A stretch of 64,000 nt of DNA from Microbispora oryzae. GTDB taxonomy: Bacteria; Actinomycetota; Actinomycetes; Streptosporangiales; Streptosporangiaceae. Both the position numbers and the translations under genes were made by a program. How positions within the stretch are numbered: the first letter of the stretch is position 1; each line of letters starts with the position of its first letter. The stretch spans positions 186,001-250,000 of the forward strand of contig NZ_JAFCNB010000001.1 in the NCBI RefSeq assembly GCF_017896165.1, in the 5' to 3' direction. The notes under the pieces are model-generated. The model was not told where the DNA came from. It saw only the letters and a program-made list of their open reading frames with translations, and searched no databases. Positions 60,839 through 64,000 of this stretch are shown piece after piece.

Positions 60839-62383
60839 TCAGCGGCGGCGCAGCAGGGCGAGGAACATGGCGTCGGTGCCGTGGCGGTGCGGCCAGAACC
60901 GGGCGTACGGCCCGTCACCCAGATCCGGCACCTCGGGCAGGAACTCCCGGGCGTCCAGCACCTCGACGCCCCCCACGTCCGCCGCCGCGCCTTCCACAAG
61001 GCCTTCCACAACGCCTTCCACAACGCCTTCCACAACGCCTTCCACAACGCCTTCCACAACGCCTTCCACCACGTCGCGGGTCTCGGCGAGATGCGGCGAG
61101 CAGGTGACGTACGCGACGACGCCTCCGCTGCGGACGGCTCCGAGGGCCGAGACGAGCAGCCGGCGCTGCAACGCCGTCAGCTCGGGCACGCTGCGCGGGT
61201 CGCGCCGCCACCGGGCCTCCGGACGTCTGCGCAGCGCGCCGAGGCCGGTGCAGGGAGCGTCCAGCATGACCCGGTCGAAGGCCCCGGGCCGCCAGGCGGG
61301 CTCGGTGCCGTCCGCGGTCACCACCGCGGCGTCCCGGGTGGTGCCCCACACCAGGCGGGCGCGGTGGTACTGCGCGTCGGACGCGAGCAGGCGCGCCCCG
61401 CGTTGCGCGGCCACGGCGTCGAGGAGGCCGGCCTTGCCGCCCGGCCCCGCGCACATGTCCAGCCAGGCGCGGTCGTGCTCAAGCGGCACCCGGGTGAGGG
61501 CGAGGGCCACGAGCTGGCTGGCCTCGTCCTGAACGGCGGCCCTGGCCTCGCCGACAGCCCGGAGCGATCCCGGGTCTCCCTCAGGCAGGTAGGCGCCGTA
61601 CGGCGAGTAGGCGGCGCGCTCGGCCCCCGCCTCGACCAGCTCGTCGACCGTGGCCCGGCCGGGCCGGGCCACGAGGGCCACCCGGGGCCGTTCGTTGTCG
61701 GCCTCCAGCAGCGCGGCCGTCTCGCCGGGGTCGCCGCCCAGGGCGTCCCGCAGCGCCGACACCACCCAGCGGGGATGGCTGTAGGTCACCGCCAGATTGC
61801 CGACGGGGTCGTCGGACGCGGGCGGAGCCACGATCTCCAGCCACTCGTCCAGCGTCCGGCCGGCGACCTTGCGCAGCACGGCGTTGGCGAACCTGGAGGG
61901 CCCGTCGCCCACGCGCAGCCTGACCAGGTCGATGGTGGCGCTCACCGCGGCGTGGGCCGGGATGCGAGTGCGCAGCAGCTGATGGACGCCCAGCCGGATC
62001 GCGTCGAGGAGCGGCGGGTCGACGTCCTCGGGCGCCCGGTCGCTGCAGGCGGCGATGACCTCGTCGTAGGTGCCGAGCCCACGCAGGGTGCCGTAGGCGA
62101 GCTCGGTGGCGAGAGCGGCGTCACGCCCCGCGATCCCGCGCTGCCGCAGCAGCGAGGGCATCAGCAGATTGGCGTACGCATCCCGTTCGTCGACGGCGCG
62201 CATCAGGTCGTAGGCGGCGGTGCGGGCCTCGTCGCGGCGCGGCCGGGGACGTCCCCGGCCCTGGCCCTGGCTCCGGTTCTGCCCCTGGTTACGGCTCTGC
62301 CCCTGACCTTGGCTCGGGCGCCGGCCGCCGGACTGGGACCGCGAGCCGGACCGGCCGTCCTGACCGCGGGTCACGCCGGCCAC
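60839..62383 (-). CDS. rsmB: 16S rRNA (cytosine-967-C5)-methyltransferase RsmB with a tandem-repeat insertion
   Basis: RsmB methylates C967 of 16S rRNA. The N-terminal Gln/Arg/Ser/Gly tail (about 1-50) has QGQ-type repeats, then a NusB-like domain (EARTAAYDLMRAVDERDAYA) and the SAM domain. Catalytic residues are in LDMCAGPGGKAGLLDAV, MLDAPCTGLGALRR and VVAYVTCSPHLAETRDV. Directly after the last motif is a run of VVEG tetrapeptides from a 12-bp DNA repeat. The protein then resumes normally and ends RFWPHRHGTDAMFLALL. It is 514 residues, GTG start. Confidence 0.95.
   Translation of the reverse strand: MAGVTRGQDGRSGSRSQSGGRRPSQGQGQSRNQGQNRSQGQGRGRPRPRRDEARTAAYDLMRAVDERDAYANLLMPSLLRQRGIAGRDAALATELAYGTLRGLGTYDEVIAACSDRAPEDVDPPLLDAIRLGVHQLLRTRIPAHAAVSATIDLVRLRVGDGPSRFANAVLRKVAGRTLDEWLEIVAPPASDDPVGNLAVTYSHPRWVVSALRDALGGDPGETAALLEADNERPRVALVARPGRATVDELVEAGAERAAYSPYGAYLPEGDPGSLRAVGEARAAVQDEASQLVALALTRVPLEHDRAWLDMCAGPGGKAGLLDAVAAQRGARLLASDAQYHRARLVWGTTRDAAVVTADGTEPAWRPGAFDRVMLDAPCTGLGALRRRPEARWRRDPRSVPELTALQRRLLVSALGAVRSGGVVAYVTCSPHLAETRDVVEGVVEGVVEGVVEGVVEGVVEGLVEGAAADVGGVEVLDAREFLPEVPDLGDGPYARFWPHRHGTDAMFLALLRRR
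60989..61072. repeat. 12-bp tandem repeat inside rsmB
   Basis: Seven copies of gccttccacaac (five exact) encode consecutive Val-Val-Glu-Gly or near-identical units on the minus strand. The repeat lies within the conserved catalytic domain rather than at an end. Confidence 0.95.
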
Positions 62384-62408
62384 CGGCCCGGGGAGGCGGG
62401 GAGGCGCG

Positions 62409-63338
62409 TCACTCGAACCGCTCCCCGCCGGCGAAGCGGACGCCGCGGGCCCATTCGGCCGCGCCCATCAGCCGCTTGCCCTGGGGCTGGACCTCGCCCA
62501 GCTCCACCGGGTGGGTGCCGGTGCCGACCAGCACGCCGTTCTTGCCGGCGGCGATCTCGCCGGGCGGCAGCGACGCCGCCTCGGGCGCGAGCCGCACCGG
62601 GCCGAGCTTCACCCGCTGACCGGCGAACACCGTCCAAGGGCCGGGGGCCGGGGTGCACGCGCGGACCAGCCGGTCCACCCGCATCGCCGGGGCGGTCCAG
62701 GCCACCCTGGCGTCCTCGACGTCGATCTTGGGGGCGAGGCTGACGCCCTCGCCGGGCTGCGGGCGGGCCTCCAGCGTGCCGTCCTCGATGCCGTCGAGCG
62801 TGGCGAGCAGCAGGCCCGCTCCGGACTCGGCGAGCCGTTCGAGCAGTACGCCACTGGTGTCGTCGGCCTTGACCGGCTCGGTGACCACGCCGAAGACCGG
62901 GCCCGCGTCGAGCTCCTTCACGATCCGGAAGGTCGACGCGCCGGTGATCTCGTCGCCGTGCAGGACGGCGTGCTGGACGGGAGCCGCGCCACGCCACGCC
63001 GGCAGCAGCGAGAAGTGCAGGTTCACCCAGCCGCGCGGCGGGATGTCCAGCGCCGGCTGCGGCAGCAGGGCGCCGTACGCGACGACGGGACAGCAGTCCG
63101 GCGCGATGGCCCGCAGCCGGTCCAGGAACTCGGGGTCACCCGCCTTGGCGGGCCTGAGCACCTCGATCCCCGACTCCTCGGCCAGCTCGGCGACCGGGCT
63201 CGGATGGACCTTCCGTCCCCGGCCGGACTGCGCGTCCGGGCGGGTGACGACGGCGGCCACCTCGTGGCGCAGCGAGCCGATCAGAGCGCGCAGCGACGGC
63301 AGGGCGGTCGCGGGGGTGCCGGCGAACACCAGGCGCAC
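62409..63338 (-). CDS. fmt: Methionyl-tRNA formyltransferase
   Basis: Fmt formylates initiator Met-tRNA with 10-formyl-THF. The N-terminal hydrolase fold starts [19 protein letters not shown]. The catalytic region is [20 protein letters not shown] with the key His and Asn, followed by [22 protein letters not shown]-terminal OB-like domain follows. GTG 63338 gives 309 residues and shares one base with the def stop codon (TAGTG). The frame stays open upstream only as a def shadow. Confidence 0.96.
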   Translation of the reverse strand: MRLVFAGTPATALPSLRALIGSLRHEVAAVVTRPDAQSGRGRKVHPSPVAELAEESGIEVLRPAKAGDPEFLDRLRAIAPDCCPVVAYGALLPQPALDIPPRGWVNLHFSLLPAWRGAAPVQHAVLHGDEITGASTFRIVKELDAGPVFGVVTEPVKADDTSGVLLERLAESGAGLLLATLDGIEDGTLEARPQPGEGVSLAPKIDVEDARVAWTAPAMRVDRLVRACTPAPGPWTVFAGQRVKLGPVRLAPEAASLPPGEIAAGKNGVLVGTGTHPVELGEVQPQGKRLMGAAEWARGVRFAGGERFE

Positions 63339-63886
63339 TACAGCGCCCTTCCGCCGGTCGTGTGGGGCGACACCTTGACGACCGGGGCCGCCAGGCCGCT
63401 CCACTCCGCCTCGCGGATGGCCTTCATCGCGAGCTTGCGCTGCTTGAGGTCCATCCGGTCGATGAAGAGCACGCCGTCGAGGTGGTCGGTCTCGTGCTGG
63501 AAGCACCGGGCCATCAGCTCGGTGCCCTCGAGTGTGACGGGCTCGCCGTGCATGTCGAAGCCCTTGGCCACCGCCCTGATCGCCCGCGGCGTGGGATAGG
63601 TCAGCCCCGGGAAGGACAGGCAGCCCTCCTCTCCCTCCTCGTCGAGCTCATCCGAGAGGTCGAGGGACGGGTTGACGACGTGGCCGAGCTGCTCGTCGAC
63701 GTAGTAGGTGAACACGCGCAGCCCGACACCGATCTGGGGGGCGGCCAGGCCTGCGCCGGGCGCGTCCATCATGGTGTCGGTCAGGTCCTTGACGAGCTTG
63801 CGCAGCTCCTTGTCGAAGTCGACCACCGGCTCCGCCGGAGTGCGCAGCACGGGGTCGCCGAACAGTCGAATCGGCTGGATGGCCAA
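63338..63886 (-). CDS. def: Peptide deformylase
   Basis: Def removes the formyl group from nascent proteins. The three motifs are present: [25 protein letters not shown] with the metal cysteine, and [18 protein letters not shown] with the HExxH pair of metal histidines and catalytic Glu. It is 182 residues. The start is TTG at 63886 with GGAG upstream. It overlaps fmt by one base. Confidence 0.96.
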   Translation of the reverse strand: MAIQPIRLFGDPVLRTPAEPVVDFDKELRKLVKDLTDTMMDAPGAGLAAPQIGVGLRVFTYYVDEQLGHVVNPSLDLSDELDEEGEEGCLSFPGLTYPTPRAIRAVAKGFDMHGEPVTLEGTELMARCFQHETDHLDGVLFIDRMDLKQRKLAMKAIREAEWSGLAAPVVKVSPHTTGGRAL

Positions 63887-63942
63887 CGGCGGGCTCCGTT
63901 CACGTCACAATCTCGCGTCACAGTCTCGGGATCCACCCAAGT

Positions 63943-64000
63943 CTACGGGCGCGAACGAGCCTTCATCGCCGTCTTCCTGGCCGTCTTGGCGATCAGCGGG
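63943..64000 (-). CDS. C-terminal end of an upstream gene (partial)
   Basis: A minus-strand frame enters from the right edge and ends at TAG (63943-63945), with the Lys/Arg/Ala-rich tail LIAKTARKTAMKARSRP. It lies 57 bases before the def start. Nothing in 18 codons identifies the product; other frames are also open here, so it is tentative. Confidence 0.35.
   Translation of the reverse strand, partial: PLIAKTARKTAMKARSRP

Overview
The window is a high-GC actinobacterial chromosome segment. GTG and TTG starts are common, and many neighbouring genes overlap by four bases (ATGA or GTGA). MurE carries the DNPR motif of meso-diaminopimelate-adding ligases, and SepF, YggT and DivIVA follow FtsZ. 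Together with the DUF574 methyltransferase, the DUF222/HNH protein and the FMN-riboswitch rib operon with a ribM-type transporter, this suggests a filamentous actinomycete, most likely Streptosporangiales or a near relative. The family assignment is inference. No 16S rRNA, tRNA, insertion sequence, phage gene or CRISPR array was seen.

Layout. 1-838: 3' part of an AraC-type regulator. 861-22163 (minus strand): an almost complete division and cell-wall (dcw) cluster, in transcription order mraZ-rsmH-ftsL-ftsI-murE-murF-mraY-murD-ftsW-murG-murC-ftsQ-ftsZ-yggS-sepF-yggT-divIVA. It ends in a large membrane protein with two Cys/His metal-site-like domains. 22201-22246 holds the probable mraZ promoter, overlapped by four GTGG boxes at exact 10-bp spacing. 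22625-27447 (plus): moxR, DUF58 and TgpA-type transglutaminase genes. 27512-34272 (minus): DUF3040, dinB, a methyltransferase, nusB, efp, a Xaa-Pro peptidase, an F420/FMN luciferase-like oxidoreductase and a DUF574 methyltransferase. 34380-38271 (minus): a CoxD/CoxE/XdhC/MobA-like maturation set for a molybdenum hydroxylase whose structural genes are not in the window. 38382-40193: an NmrA-like gene divergent from a TetR gene that may be frameshifted from a C-terminal zinc-ribbon segment. 40289-44306: an HD-domain protein, a DUF222/HNH protein, a repeat-rich noncoding stretch and a DUF4031 gene. 44414-48178 (plus): an ssuCBAD sulfonate operon. 48237-53256 (minus): a PH-domain protein, then ribD-ribE-ribM-ribBA-ribH behind an FMN riboswitch. 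53595-59964 (plus): an oligopeptide-type ABC importer. 59999-64000 (minus): rpe, rsmB, fmt, def and the end of one more gene.

How the genes work together. The dcw block makes UDP-MurNAc-pentapeptide (MurC-F), lipid I and II (MraY, MurG) and the septal machinery (FtsZ, SepF, FtsQ, FtsL, FtsW, FtsI, DivIVA). The rib operon makes riboflavin and can import it. The ssu operon takes up and desulfonates organosulfonates using reduced FMN. def and fmt handle N-formylation and deformylation of nascent proteins.

The most distinctive feature is the number of short tandem repeats, in at least 14 places. Inside reading frames the periods are mainly 9, 12 or 15 bp, so they add short peptide repeats to FtsI, RsmB, RibBA, the transglutaminase, the HNH protein and the metal-site protein. 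Between genes the periods 11, 13 and 14 also appear.
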